Assembly (NCBI GenBank): GCA_025331565.1
Contig: JAFREQ010000045.1
Location: forward strand, 1,860,001 to 1,924,000
DNA: 64,000 nucleotides
Reading direction: 5' to 3'
Source: Holacanthus passer
Lineage: Eukaryota; Chordata; Actinopteri; Pomacanthidae
The first letter of the stretch is position 1; the number at the start of each line of letters is the position of its first letter. A model generated the notes under the pieces. It was not told where the DNA came from, made no database searches, and worked only from the letters and a program-made list of their open reading frames with translations. This document shows, piece after piece, positions 12,855 through 25,640 of this stretch. A program made the translations under genes and the position numbers.

Positions 12855-15800
12855 TTTGTTGGATTAAATTAAGTTAATTTATTATAGTGTCAGACTTCTA
12901 CCTCCAGTTTCTCTTTTCATCCAAAGCTCCTCTGTCTTATGAACCAGCCTAGTTGGCTCAGAGTATTGTTACTATAAAAAGCTTGTGGCTTGTTTGGCAA
13001 GTTTTGTAATGTTGCTTTACAGTCTTGGTAACATACAGCAAACTAAAGTTTGGATTTGTTCCTGTCCTAAAGCTCCACATAGGTAGATACTATGCAGCAT
13101 AACATGAGCTAATAGTTCATTTTCCAAATGTTAGATTAAAACATTTTCTGCTGGTATACTCAACCAACAATGAACTGTAAAAAAAATACCACGCAAGTCA
13201 GTGATCTTAACCCGTTGTCTGGCCACTGTGCCTTCAGGCCATGGTTAACAATGTGCTGTTTCATGTCAGGAACAAAAGAGCCAAACTAAATCCTCCTCAT
13301 ATGTTCAAGTTGTGGGAATTCCAAGCCCTTAACCTGGTCATTAAAGCCATCTCGTAATGAAACTCAAGCCTCACCTTGACTGAGGGATAGTCCCAGTAAA
13401 AAAACAAAAAAACATGCAGGATGTATTTAGAGAAGTTTAAGAATATGTGCATGACTGTAGTATTTCTATGTCAAGAAGAAATATTTCAGGATTGCATACG
13501 AGAAGAACAACATGTTTACAAAGACATGACGTCCATGCATCTGCAAGTCATGTGCTGTTGTGTGTGTTTCTTTCCCTGCAGCCACTTCTTGTTCAGGATA
13601 TCTGGCTTTCTCGCTGCTTTTTTCTCAGCTACTGTGTGTGTGTACAGAAAATTTCCTAACTAGCTGATTTATTGGGCTACACAAGCATCATACAAACCCA
13701 AACCGCATGTGAGCTAACCCCCTTTTTTTTTTCCTCAGGGCTACTCTTTTCCGGCCTCTCATGCCCCTTATAGAAATATGCAGAAGGTTGTGGGGTCAGC
13801 AAATTCATTGCAGTGAAGGTGCTACAAGCGAGAGCGACTCGTTTGATCTCAGTATGGCGTTTGTCTCCAATAAATTAACCGGCAATCGAGCCTATTTAGT
13901 TTGGTTGGGGGCCATTTGTGCAGGCATCATTAACTGGCCAAATTCAGGTATTTATGGGAAAACGTGTGCTTTGTCCTTATTGAAGCTCTTTGTAGAGGGT
14001 AAACGTGCAGTGCAGGGGTCCTGCTTAAAATTGCTGTGACTCAGTACCCGAATGATGAACTTTCAGGGGAAAAGTATAATTACTTTTTTAATGAACACAT
14101 TGCAGAGGTGGTGTTTTTTTTCCACTTCAAAAGCCCCTTGTTTCTCATATAAATGAAAGGCCCTTATTGCAAACAGAAGCCTCTGCATTATGCTTGTCTC
14201 CATACATCAGTCACATTGCAGTCAATAAAGACCTTGAGTTCAACTGCTATATCATCATTCAGTCCAGATGCCCAAAGAGATCATAGTTTTTCATTAAAAA
14301 CCATTCTAATCCTCATGGAAAACTGTTTTACAAGAGAGTATATTGCACCTTGTACACATTTCAGCCAGCGCTACAAACACCCACCACAGACCCACCACTT
14401 CCCCGTTGTGCTAAACCTGAGACGATGCTTCCTCTCCACTTTGACACCCTCCTCTCTTGCTTCTTAGTTTCAGGATCGGTGAGCCAGGCCGGCCTTTTTC
14501 TGCCGTCAATTGATTTCACATGGCTTCCTCCAAAGAGCTGCCGTGAAGTCATCCGCCAACACTCCATTACAGGTGGTCGAAGCGTCTGTCTGTTCGCCCA
14601 CGTCACGGCAGAATTTTAGTTGCGAGCAGAGGAGGTTTCCATGAGGAGGATGCCTCGGCTCTGACCAGACCTCCTTCCTGGTTAACCATGTGACTGAAGA
14701 AAGAATATGACAAAAACCTGATGTCACGTGGGCAGATTTATTTATTTGTTTGCTGCTTTTTTTAATGCATGAATGAAATGAATTCTTTAAAAGGGTTCAG
14801 CAGCCAAATTCAGTTTTATAGCATTTGGAAGAAAAACCAAGTCAGTACTTACAGCTGGGGTTCTTCCCCCAGAAAACGGTTCATTTCAGAGACTGTTTTC
14901 CTGCATTCTTGTGAATTTATGGAGTAATTTTGTTGCAGAAATGTGCAGTTGGGAGTACGGGGGGAGGGGGCATTGAAAAATGGGACTCTCAGGAGAATCT
15001 GGAGGTTTGGCAAGTGGCAACATCTACAAACAGTAGCATTGCAATAAAAAGTAAATGAAGGGGAAAAGCACATTGATCAAACACAGCGGAGCCTGCAGGA
15101 TCTTTTTGCCTGGAAAACAACAACACAAACAAAGTAGATTTTCATAAACTAGAAAACCAACCTAAGAGTTCTTAGCTGAACTATTTGGTTTGGATTTGTC
15201 TGCTTTTATTAATTATGTCAAAGGTGCTTTGACATATACTTACAGATAAGACTATCAAGTAAATGTATCCTCTGACACCGAACACAGAGATTTTAATCCA
15301 ACTATATGTTTATGATTGAGGCCATAGTTGGTGGTCATGTTATACTGGACTGCATTCATGATTGTGGTTTGGCAAAAGTCCACGACAACATCACTTCTGA
15401 AAAAGACAGACTGACAAAACCTGCATTACATTTAATGGTAGGAAGACTTTATGCTTGAGCCTAATTAATCTAAACTAACCTTATTCACATTAAAAGTTGT
15501 ATTTTAATGCATATTTAAATTTGTCATAGAGCAAAGTGAGGCAAAACATATGTACATGAAAGGTATTTTTTGTTTCAGAGCAGTGTGTGTGTGTGTCTCT
15601 GCCACCTAAAGTCACTCTGTGCTTTGGAAAAAAAACCCTGATATTTAGACTTTGTCCCAAAAAGCACATTTGATATATATATTTTTATTTTTCATGAAGG
15701 AGTGTCTTTGATGTTTCCTCTTGTTTGGTGTGAGATTTGTTCAGGCAGCATGAGAGAGCGTTGGCAACCCTGAGCGTGATTAAGTAAATAAGACTGGATG

Positions 15801-17549
15801 GTGAAACACAGGTAATAAGCTACAGTAGCTCAAAGGTCAGCGCTGGGGAGACGGCCTGTCATTGGTCAACGGTGTGAATTTGTTTGTCAAAAATCATCAA
15901 AGTTGAACTCAATCTGGAAGATTTGTATGGATTTATTTCATCCCTGTGAGCGAATCCAAAAATGAGCTATTCATCTTTCATTGTTTAAAATGCTGGTGTG
16001 ACCTTTAAAATAATGATGTACAGTATGATAAAGTATTTGAATGGTACATTAAGTAGTCTGTTAGTGCAACAACTTAATATTTCTGTCGTGAAAAACACAT
16101 CAAATAATGCATCAGCGAGGTAGATGACCAAATGGACTCTAAATTAGGAAATCATTAAAATGTGTTTTTATCCAGCCGTACAAACTCAACAAACACGGCC
16201 CGACAGTCTGCACAGTGAGCTAAAGCCTCTCCATACCCTGCTGATCTGCATAGTCTGCCGGCCTGTTGAACATACCAGGGTCATTCACGACTCAAGCCCT
16301 GTGGCCCCCAGGGATGTTTGTCTTTCTATCCGTCAAACTCCATATTTTCACAGCACCGGCTGCGGCTGCTTGTCCGTTTCTGCGTAACTGGTGGGACCTG
16401 CTGATGTTGTAGCGGCCGCGCAAATGATTTACAGTAGCGAGGAAAGCCTTGGACTTAAACGGGACACCACGGGGGCTGACACGTTTCGAGTAGGAATAGT
16501 ATGTGTGGCTGACGGTGTGTAGGAGATGGCACTTCTGATGAACATACATGACCATAAATACCCACAAACACTTGCTATATCTGAGGCCAGGTGTAAGATG
16601 TCTGCTTGTATGCGGCACAAGCTTATCCCTGTATATTTGTCACTGTGTGTGTGTGTATGCATGTGTGATATGTACTGTAACATAAGCCAACAGACCATCT
16701 CCAGATTCACTCTCTAAAAATGGGGGAGAAGCCAGCGACGTACAGTTTCTTGGAAACAGGAGTTGCTGCGCAGTGTAGTTTGCTAAGTTAGGACACATCT
16801 GTCTGTGTTCACACACACACAGCTGAGATTTATGAAGCTGTTTTCTGGAATGAGGAGCTGACTCAACAATTCCTCACACAACTCACATTGCGAGTTAAAA
16901 AAGACACAAAAGTGCCAAGGGGCCAAAACTCAATTTGTGTCATATGTTAGACTTGGGTTAAGTAGAGTCAAAGGTCTTTAAAGGGTGGCGCACGTGGGTC
17001 ACAACAACATGAGAAAATCTACTAATGCTACAAATTACACTCATAAATATCCATCACTACATCACAGTGCACTTCTTTAAAAGACATTAAACAGTCAAAT
17101 TATGAAAAAATATCTTAAATCAAAAGCTGCTGTACTGTAATAATAAATAGTTTGGCTACTGAAACCCAAATATGGAGAAGGGTGACCCATATGCTGATGT
17201 AGGTATTATTGCACAACACAAGTCTCCTGCATCACGTGTCACATGTGGACGTACAGTCAGTTGTGTGAGGACAAGACACAGCTCTGATAAATAAGGGCAG
17301 CTGCACCTTCATGGCACTGATGGTAACCGAACACGACGTGAAGTTTGCTGGAGTGACACATATCATAAGAAACATGCATCATTCGTAGGCCTGTGAGTTT
17401 CTAGTGGGCAGATTATAGGCTATGCAAGGTCAGGAATATTTTGGAGATATGTTTGCCCAACTCGGATTTCGGTCTTGAACTTCACACCAGGGGTTGGTAC
17501 GCTGGTCCAGAGGCTGTCAGGGTGAGGCGCTGGGGCCACTGTGGAGGAT
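12855..17549. other. unique non-coding sequence with one weak exon candidate
   Basis: At 13739-13947 a strong T-rich acceptor is followed by a long open frame (about 99 codons to a stop at 14037-14039) and a possible donor TTCAG/GTATTT at 13948. The encoded peptide is not recognisable. The DNA wording around 13860-13950 (CAATAAATTAACC, CATTAACTGGCC) looks more like a regulatory element than coding sequence. 15585-15597 has a short GT run. 14955-14970 is G-rich. The remainder shows nothing identifiable. Confidence 0.35.
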
Positions 17550-17579
17550 GGTGGTGGTGGTGGTGGTGGTCGGGGGGGG
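17550..17579 (+). repeat. (GGT)n trinucleotide repeat with G8 run
   Basis: About seven GGT/GTG units are followed by C and eight G. The complementary strand reads as poly-His or poly-Pro in short ORFs, which are artefacts of the repeat. It is G-rich enough to form non-B structure. Confidence 0.9.
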
Positions 17580-20559
17580 CGGTCACAGTATGTCCCGTCC
17601 CGGCCCCTCTCCTGCAGCGAGGGCCTGCTTGCTGATAGCGAGATGACATCACCAGGGGGGCCCTTTGTCCCCCTTTTTGGGAGCGTTGAAATTTTGCACA
17701 CAAAGGCTGCACGGTTCTCCTATCTCCAGATCTGAGTGGACTCAGCACTTCTGAAAATCCCTAACAAGATTAAACCATAGCGCAATCAGCTGTCAGTCCG
17801 CACACACTAGCTGCTTCTCAGAACTCACATAGGATCTAAGCTCCGCTGTTTAAACTCAACACGCAAGGGCCACATCCCATACTATAGTGGGTGGATGGAG
17901 GAGTGATCTGCAGAGGCAGAGAGCAGTAATGACAGAAGGAATATGACTGAGAACCATGGCTTGAAGTTTTCAGGTTGGCCGTCAAAACTCGCTCTGACAC
18001 AGATAGAAAGGTCGAAATGCCTTAATGCCAGTTTAGGCCAATGTCACACACAGTATCATGAACAACCTGTGTTCTCATTGTTTTTCCTATCGTTTTAACT
18101 TGTATACAGTATATTTAAATCAACGATGACTTAATTTATAACTCAATACATTCAAATATATGATGTAGAGATTGCTTAGTTAAACCAAATCACCTCTAGA
18201 GTAAAAGGCAGAGACGACATGTAGTTTCTTTCAGCTCATATCAATAATGTATTCATCAAAAATTTAATACATTTAAATATGTGATTTAAAACTTGATCAC
18301 ATGAATTCCAACAGAGTCAAAAGCTGAGTGACTCTATGGTAGTTTAAGCTTTAGTTTAGTTTAGGAATTAAGCCTGCCTTCATTTTTGATTTAGCAACAC
18401 ATTTAGTTATACAATGTGGAATAACAAACTGAATTTACATGCTAAATTAATCAAAGTGGATTTTTGGATTAAAGATTAGTTATAGTGAATTAACAGCAAG
18501 TCACTTTTTAGTTAAATATCTATGACATAATCACTTTTTATATGTTAAAACAGATGCCACAATGTCTGATTCATCAATATTTTTAGTTACTACATTTTTT
18601 GGCAACTCATCTTCTTTTGGTCTAAAAAAGTATAATGAAACGCTAATGTTCTCATGGTAGTTTTCAGCTGTCTTGATCTGTTGTTTTAAGTATCTGACTG
18701 TGTTTGTGTTGGCTGTACATTCTCACTGCCTGCAGGGCCTTTAGGTGCCCATCCATCCTGCTACATGACTGCGTCCTCGAGAGCTGCTGACTACAAGTAC
18801 GTAAATCAAGGCCATACAAGTGAGTTTCTTCATCCTCTTTGACTTCAAAGAAATGTCTTCCCCGTGCTGGTACACTTAACCCTTGTGCTAATCTTCAGAA
18901 ACAGATGAGTAGCTGTTGTTGCTGCTGTTGTCCAGATGTGTAGGCAACCTATAGCATCTCAACGTTTTCTCAGAATACGACATAACTCAGGAAAGAAATG
19001 CACATGTGATATGAATAAATTCCAGCGTTGCGAGGGGTGCGTTCTCTGTGTAACAGCATGTGTCAGGACTTCACAGCTCACGCCAGATTGCAGTTGCCAT
19101 CCCAGCCTCTGCCTGGAAAAACACATTGTCACTTTGTCAGGATGCAAACGGCTAATAACAGCGAGGCCGCTCCTCCATGATCCGGCTCGCGGTGTCTCAT
19201 CATGTGAATTTCAATTTTACAGGCTTTGACTTCTCAGTAAGCCACGTGTCGAGAGTCTGTGCGGTTCGACTTTCAGCGACAGACCTAAATATAGACCCAG
19301 GACAATGTAAACCTCTTGGTGTCTGGGCAGGGATGTAGAGTCACAATGCAAACTGTGAGTAATTCACCTGGTTGCCATGACTACCCATCATTATAAGCTA
19401 CCTGTACTATTACTGTGTTTGTTGGTACATATTCAACATCCAGGGACAGCGACCAAAATTGTTGTTTTTAATCACGTGTCTTGCACTATAGGTCACCTAT
19501 AAACCAGCATCTGACCCAACAATGACAAAAAAGTTGTTTTCTATGTAATTTTTAATGGTATTTTAGAGTTTGTTATTTCCTGGAAAACCATAAAACCATG
19601 TTGATGACTCATCCTGCACTTGGGGGTTTAAATGAAACCCTCTCTTTTTTTATGATGCAGTGTGCATGATGAGTGTTTCTTGGGGCATGAGTTTCACTGT
19701 TCACTGTACAAAAACACAACTTTATTTACTGATCTGGGTCAAATTTGATCAGATTTTATGGAGACGATATTTTCTGTCTGTTTTATGTCTGTTCTGTTTT
19801 CTGGTCGTGCAAACCTAAAAAAATACACTCTCCCTGCTGTCTGAAACATTAATCAAGAATGAATCACTCATGTCAGAGAGTCTATTCATACATTTTAAAT
19901 AGATCTGTGATCCAAAAATTTGAAATTAGCACAGTGCATTGCTGTTCAATGCTTGTTTGTTTCCAGTCGACCTGCCTTGTGTTTGTGTGCTCTGACCGTA
20001 AACACTGAACATCTGATGACATGTGCATGTATATATTAACATGTATAGTCACTGATAACCATTTGAATAGATATCATGATGTCGGTGGTGATAAGAAGAG
20101 TTTTGAGACAATCGAGATAATTTCCTTTAATGATGTCAAGAGGATGGTCGAGGTGATTTAACATGACACAAGATCTAATGAGCTCTAATTAGTGCACTTT
20201 TTAAATAACATGTATGTTGTTGACGTGAACTCTCATGTAAATATTCAATTATAGAGAACAGTAGTGAAAAAAAGACTTTATGAATATGGACAAACCACAT
20301 TATAATGAGACACAACGTACCTGGACTGCAGCATTTGTAGTTTCTCATGGGAGCTGTAGTTTTTTGTCATGTTGTTTTTAAAAGTGTAACAGATGCCTGA
20401 TTTGTCTCATATATGGAAAAATAGAAACACAAACCCAGGAACATGCTTATTTTCTCGAGAGAGCCAGAAGATAGAAATGACGTCATGACAACTCTGTAAA
20501 TTTACTCCACCTTAATTAAATGATCACTTAAATGAGTTAAAAACTGAACAATGGAGCAT
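17580..20559. other. unique non-coding sequence, one candidate exon inside
   Basis: Apart from the candidate exon at 18736-18819, this stretch holds no supported gene or recognised repeat. 18090-18660 is very AT-rich. An exact CRE palindrome TGACGTCA lies at 20479-20486. Confidence 0.4.
18736..18819 (+). CDS. weak candidate exon, unknown gene
   Basis: The acceptor is good (TCTCACTGCCTGCAG) and the donor is ACAA followed by GTGAGTTT at 18820. In the 84 bases between, two frames are stopped. The third (two bases, 27 codons, one base) reads PLGAHPSCYMTASS and continues to YVNQGHT without a stop. It would be a phase-symmetric exon. It is not phase-compatible with the candidate at 4491-4587 when read directly after it. 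No family is recognised, and a splice-site decoy is as likely. Confidence 0.17.
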
Positions 20560-20720
20560 CTCCTTCAATTTTGGAGCTGAGACATTTAGGAGGAGATGAG
20601 CTGACATGAAGACCTTAACGAGGCCGCCAAAACAATGGGAACACAAATAGGTCAGCTTTCCTTAATGAAGATAAAGGGCTGCCTTTATTAGTGAGGGCAT
20701 TTTCATTGCTAACAAAATGG
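20560..20720. promoter_or_regulatory. possible conserved enhancer-like block
   Basis: This unique sequence lies outside repeats and contains a SOX-type AACAATGG (20631-20638), AGGTCA-like and AGATAAAG (GATA/TCF-like) motifs, and TTAACGAGGCCGCC. Clustering of such motifs in non-repetitive fish DNA is typical of developmental enhancers. Conservation cannot be judged here. Confidence 0.22.
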
Positions 20721-22029
20721 TGCCACTTGGTATTTAACATAACACATTCAAGCCGTGTGCCACTGAGGCACTGTGATTCTTACACCAGTCTTTTCCATAA
20801 TTGCTGAACATTGGTGATTGAGAAATCGACATTAAAATTTGAATAAATACTGCTGCTGTGCAAAGCTCATACATTTATGTCAGTGAAGGTTTCTGAGGAC
20901 AAATCACTCATTGAAAAAGGCTTCTGACTCCAGAGTCTCTAGTCGAGGGCTTAACCTCTGTAGTCTGGAGGTTAATACCACAGAGTCAGGATCTAATCTG
21001 GGTCTTTGCATAATCAAAGAGAAAATGAGTATGGAACAATTTGCAGTGAAGTACTTCCTTTCATTTGTACCTTTTTGGGAGGTTAATGTGGTTAAAAACG
21101 ACGTGTATTCATCCTTTAAAAGCAGTGACAAACAAAGAAAATGTTTGATATTAAACCTAAGGTTAATCTTTTAAATGTATTCTTACAAATAAATCAATTA
21201 CTGGAGGTTTCCAAGTTGTGTTTTGTAACTTCACACGTGCCACTGACGCTACATTAAACATTGAGCTGACAACAATACTGATGAATGAATCTGTCAAATC
21301 ACTCCAAACAAGTCACGGAGAAATCAAAGGCCTATCAAAGTATGGATGACCTCTCCACCCTGCTGACCCCGACGCAGCCGTCTGTAGATTCAGCCCAGCG
21401 GGTCAGACTGGTGTCAAGCCCTGTGGTTCAAAGGTGAGAATAAGACCAGTGCCGTCCTGGAAATTAGACCAAACTAATTGTCCATCAGTCCACTTTAATT
21501 ACAGTCGAATCAAAAGCGAGCCTAGTTCACCCGTTCCAGGGCCATGACACCAGCCATGGGCGGGGGCTCAGGGTTATTACAGATGGAAAATTGAATTATG
21601 TATGCTGCAGTGCACTGGACACAAAAGCAAATTCCCAATTTAATTAACAAACAAAGACCCTTAAACAAGAAGCATGCACTGTAGTCGGGTTATAATAGAT
21701 ACAGAACGATGCTTTGAAAACAGACTGAAGAGGCCAGTGTGTGTTTGTGCAGCATGTTGCATTTCCAGGAGAAAAATAGAAAAACATGTTATCATATTAT
21801 CCTAAAAATGGATCAGTCTGTATTTTACCCAATACTTTACGTCACCATTTGTTCTTCTGCAATACATTCACTCTTATACAGATTATAAAGGCAGCTTCAC
21901 ATTCACCTATAACTGTTTTACTTCACAGTTTATATCAATCAATGCGGCTTTAACGTAAGTCCTGTTTATCATTCAGACCTATCCCAGAGGTGAAACCTGA
22001 CCCTTGTTTAATTGCTCATTGCCCGGGCT
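20721..22029. other. unique non-coding sequence, no gene seen
   Basis: 21590-21670 contains TTTAATTAACAAACAAAG, which combines homeodomain-, forkhead- and SOX-like sites, and may belong to a regulatory element. 21345-21480 is G+C-richer. There is an acceptor-donor pair near 21928-21954, but the interval is only 26 bases. Confidence 0.4.
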
Positions 22030-22110
22030 AAATCCCAACGCCTATGCGGGAATTGTGATTAGCATATTAACATTAGCATATTAGCATGCTTATTGCTATT
22101 TGACAGTCCG
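22030..22110. promoter_or_regulatory. homeodomain/POU-like site cluster with tandem 14-bp unit
   Basis: ATTAGCATATTA occurs twice (22058-22069 and 22072-22083) with a 14-base period, followed by TTAGCATGCTTA. The block is flanked by unique G+C-rich sequence (GCCCGGGC on the left, GTCCGGGCG on the right). The repeated TTAGCATA/TATTAAC wording suits POU and homeodomain proteins. I infer an enhancer core. No transcriptional evidence is available. Confidence 0.33.
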
Positions 22111-23039
22111 GGCGATCCCCCCCGATACTCCCACTGCTGTCTGTTTAACTCAGCACTGATCTCCGTCTGCAGACAGCGAGCGCTCCCTTGGTGAAAGCTT
22201 TAGTGCGCTTGCTTTGATCAGATAAATCCTCATGCCAATGGATGCATCACGCCAGCCTCTGTCTCTGCTGCATTCTGAACCAACTCTGGAAGATGGTCTA
22301 CACTACGCTGTAAATCTAGAAATGCCAGTTTCATCTCCTTATTTGTGTGCGGAAGAGGCAACAACACGTGAAGCACTTAACCTCAAAGATGGCCTAAGTG
22401 CACTTGAGCCTGTAGTGCTCCTTCTCTTGAAAGTGCCACCACACGGAGGACTGGAGGAGGGTGCACAAGTGGCTTGGACATGTATGGAGCTCGTGCTTGG
22501 CTGTTTTGTTGACCCTGATCCATGCATGTGTCCGAGCACTGTATGCTCTAAATGCGTAGCGCTGGTGGCCGCATTCCTTATCTCCGCTCAAAGTTTGCCG
22601 CCCCAAGATTTGAGCCGCGTGTGGCTTTGGAGAACTGCTATAGAATATCATCCTGCAAGCAATTCCTCACAGTGTGGAATGCCTATTTTTGGCTGGACTG
22701 CTGCATTTTTCTGCATGGAAAAAAAAAAGAAAAAGAAAAAAGTCAAACCCTCCTGACAGCACTGTTGAGCAGTCACAGCCAACTGTGAAGTGTTGCTTTT
22801 AAGGACTCTTACTGTAAAACATGTGGCTGCCTTCCTTAAATCAAGCTATTTGTGGCTACGTAATTATAGTCTAGACGTGCTTCTGCTTTTTAACATGAAT
22901 CTGGGGTTACATCTGAATTTACAGATAACATACACAGACGTTGTGCCGTAAAAACAGAGAGTCTGCTCCTTGTCATTCAGATGAGGGAAAACCCCATTGG
23001 CTGTAAATAGAAATGTGCCTTAAGAAATGAGAGGTTTTT
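22111..23039. other. unique sequence with one 174-codon chance ORF
   Basis: The longest forward ORF of the window lies at 22232-22756. It ends in a poly-Lys stretch made by an A/G tract, has no domain signature, and matches nothing I recognise. I treat it as chance. No repeat family is recognised in the rest. Confidence 0.45.
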
Positions 23040-23510
23040 TGTCAATGCAATGATTGATTTCATATCTCTAAAGTATAGCCAGCAGCCAGTTAGCTTAGCT
23101 TAGCTTAAACACTGGAAGCAGGGGCCCAAAAATATCAACCAACACCACTAAATCTCACTAATGAACATGTTATGTCCTGTTTGTTAAGTACGTGCAAACA
23201 TCAAATTTATTGGAATTTGTCATCACTGTTAGATTGTTAGAAGATCAGCTGAGACTCCAGGAAGTCACTGCACCCGGCCAAGAAATAGTCCCGCACATAA
23301 CGTCCTGTAAAACCACAACTTGTTGTTCTTACGTTTCTTTTTTTGCAAGAATTCAACAAATTAGGTATAATGTGTTAATTAGTGAGATTAAAGGTGGACA
23401 AGAGCTACGCAAGGTGTTTACCACTGTTTCAAGTCTTTATGCTAAGCTAAGCTAAGCTAACCGTCTTCTTGCTGTAGCCTTATCGTACAGACATGAGAGA
23501 TCAACTCTGA
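23040..23510. mobile_element. full-length foldback MITE, GCTTAGCTTAGCTTA family
   Basis: The left arm (about 23073-23123) carries AGCCAGCAGCCAGTTAGCTT and the right arm (about 23425-23480) carries its inverse, with TGCTAAGCTAAGCTAAGC and CTTGCTGTAGCC. Between them are GAAGATCAGCTGAGACTCC, AGGAAGTCACTG and AACTTGTTGTT, internal wording I recognise from a very abundant percomorph repeat. No coding sequence is present, so it would have been moved by a transposase encoded elsewhere. Three other copies in different states of decay lie at 32987-33150, 43787-44010 and 54820-55085. Confidence 0.85.
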
Positions 23511-25300
23511 TGATTCGCAGACTACCAGACCAACACATGGAGCAAATTGGTTATCTGCTGAAAACTTTTTAGTTAAAATGCAAACTGCTGACGAGGTAAA
23601 ATTTTAAAAAAAGGTTTTCAGTTTGATAACATCATAAAAAAAATATGTAAAAACATGAAAACTGATATTTCCAAAAACTAGGATTTCACTACCCTGCAAC
23701 AAAATATTCCCAGTGTTCCCAGGGTGTTTTACACACTTAGATACAAAGGGCCCTGTTGTCGTATTGTTAACAGGAAAAGATCATATATGTCATCATTACA
23801 CGTCATTCACTACAAATATTGCAAACTAAAGCCATGGCTATGTTTAATGGCTCGTAATTACATCTGAGAAATAAAAAAAATCTGTCCATATAAGAAGGAT
23901 TGAACAAACACCCCTGGGAAAGCTGATGAACAGTAAGTACACTTAATGCCAAGGATAAACAAAGCAACATATGCTGGTGCAATAATCTTAATGTAGACAC
24001 CTAAATAAATCTGCTTCAACAGGGATTAGGTTGAATTTATAGAGCAATGTTTTATACATTGCGAGCAACATTTTCAGCTGACTTTTACTGTACATGCAGT
24101 TCTACAGTTTGTCCTTCATGTTGTTGACAGAGAGTAATGAATGAATCATCATTAACATCACTGATCCCTTTTAGCCTTTAGAAAAGTTGGACAAAGTTGA
24201 ATTGCTAATATCAATCAGAAGCGCATCCATTATCCTGAACATCGCGAAGCCATGAACCGTATGAGCACATCCTCTCGTACACTCAGTGTAAAAGGGAAAG
24301 TCCATCAATCAAAGTGTCCTTTGGGGGGCTATGAAAGGCTTGACGTTACGCAAACAGTAATTTGACTCGTCCTATACCTCTACAGGAGCTCAGGCGTTGT
24401 CACGTTGTCCCCGAGGTTCACAGCGGGGGTCTATAAGGGACTGACCAGGATTCTTGCATCAATCTGGAAGTGTCTCCTCGTTCAGAGAAGAGAGGCCTAA
24501 TGGGAGAAAATGTACCACCTCATCACCACCTCCCAGGGCTGCCATAATGGAGCATCCATGGTCATTAATGGAGCGTACCTCCCACCTCAAGAGTCTCTAT
24601 TCAGTCTCTGTCATCATTCACGGCCATCACTTCCTCAGAATTTAATGGTTTTGGAGGTCCCTTTTATCCCATTGTCTCTACGCCTCTGTGTCCTTTCCCC
24701 ATTTAGGAGCCCAAACTAGAGGACGGGCCTGTTAGTTGGGCGTTGGGGCTGACCTCTGCACCCCTTCACTGGAGACTCCTTCAGCTTTGTTTTGGGCCTC
24801 TGTCCCCCTTGCCAAGGCAAATCAGACCCCAGGCGGGTCATGGAGAGAGGGAGCCACTGGGGGTCTCATTGTCTTCCCATTCACATCACAGACAAGTGGC
24901 CCGGAGTGGACATCAGACGCTCCCTATAGCCACACACACTGAAGGGACATTGTCCACACAAAGTGACAGCTCCTATTGGGAGAGGAATGCATGTGAATCA
25001 AGAAGGTTCAAAGAAGCACGCCAGCAAACCAACGACATGGGAATATTTGATTGCCAAGCGCTATTTCTCCCTCTTCCATCATCTTCCTGCAACAAAGAGG
25101 AAGATTACAGTCAAAACAATTCATTGTAATGTAAAGTTCATCATATAGCATACTTAATGCATTAGCGGAGTGTTGGTATGAAGCTGCATTTTCCACCTGC
25201 TTTATTCAGAGATGCCTCAGGAAATCAGTCAGAGATCCACCAGAACTGACCATTACAGGCTGATTCTACGTTTTGTGCTTTAGGGGGCAGGAGAGAACCA
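23511..25300. other. unique non-coding sequence, no gene seen
   Basis: 24350-24940 is G+C-richer with several overlapping short ORFs in different frames, none recognisable and none bounded by convincing splice sites. It could contain conserved non-coding sequence around CATAATGGAGCATCCATGG. The remainder is AT-rich filler. Confidence 0.4.
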
Positions 25301-25640
25301 GAAGAAAAGATTGGCTGGACCGCACAGGCAGGGCCGAGGGGTCGGAGCGAGCCTGCGGCTGGGGGGTAAGATTAGGAGGCAGCTGAGAGAGGGCACGCGG
25401 CTGTCCTCCAGTACACATTCCCGCCATGGCCCGAGGCCAGGAGCTGGGGATTAATACAGACTAAAGAGAAGGGCTGGCGTTGGCAAGTCACCGGCAATCA
25501 TTTCCATGCATGTTCTACTCTGATGACAATGTGCATTTGAATGCATGCAAATCAGGGTGCAAGGATTAATTTAGAGGACTGTGACGAAACTCATGCCTCG
25601 CTCATTTAATCACAGATTCATCCAATTACCCTCTTGGACA
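25301..25640. promoter_or_regulatory. possible conserved enhancer-like block with octamer
   Basis: A G+C-rich segment (25310-25460) passes into sequence with an exact POU octamer ATGCAAAT (25545-25552), AAGGATTAATTTAGAGG (OTX/homeodomain-like) and CATTTAATCACAG. None of it belongs to a recognised repeat and there is no coding frame. The combination is typical of fish developmental enhancers. This is inference only. Confidence 0.27.

Noticed and set aside
22232..22756. 174-codon forward ORF with a cysteine-rich stretch.
   Set aside because: An ORF of this length is roughly what chance allows once in a window of this size and composition. It has no domain, no splice context, and a poly-Lys end made by an A/G tract.
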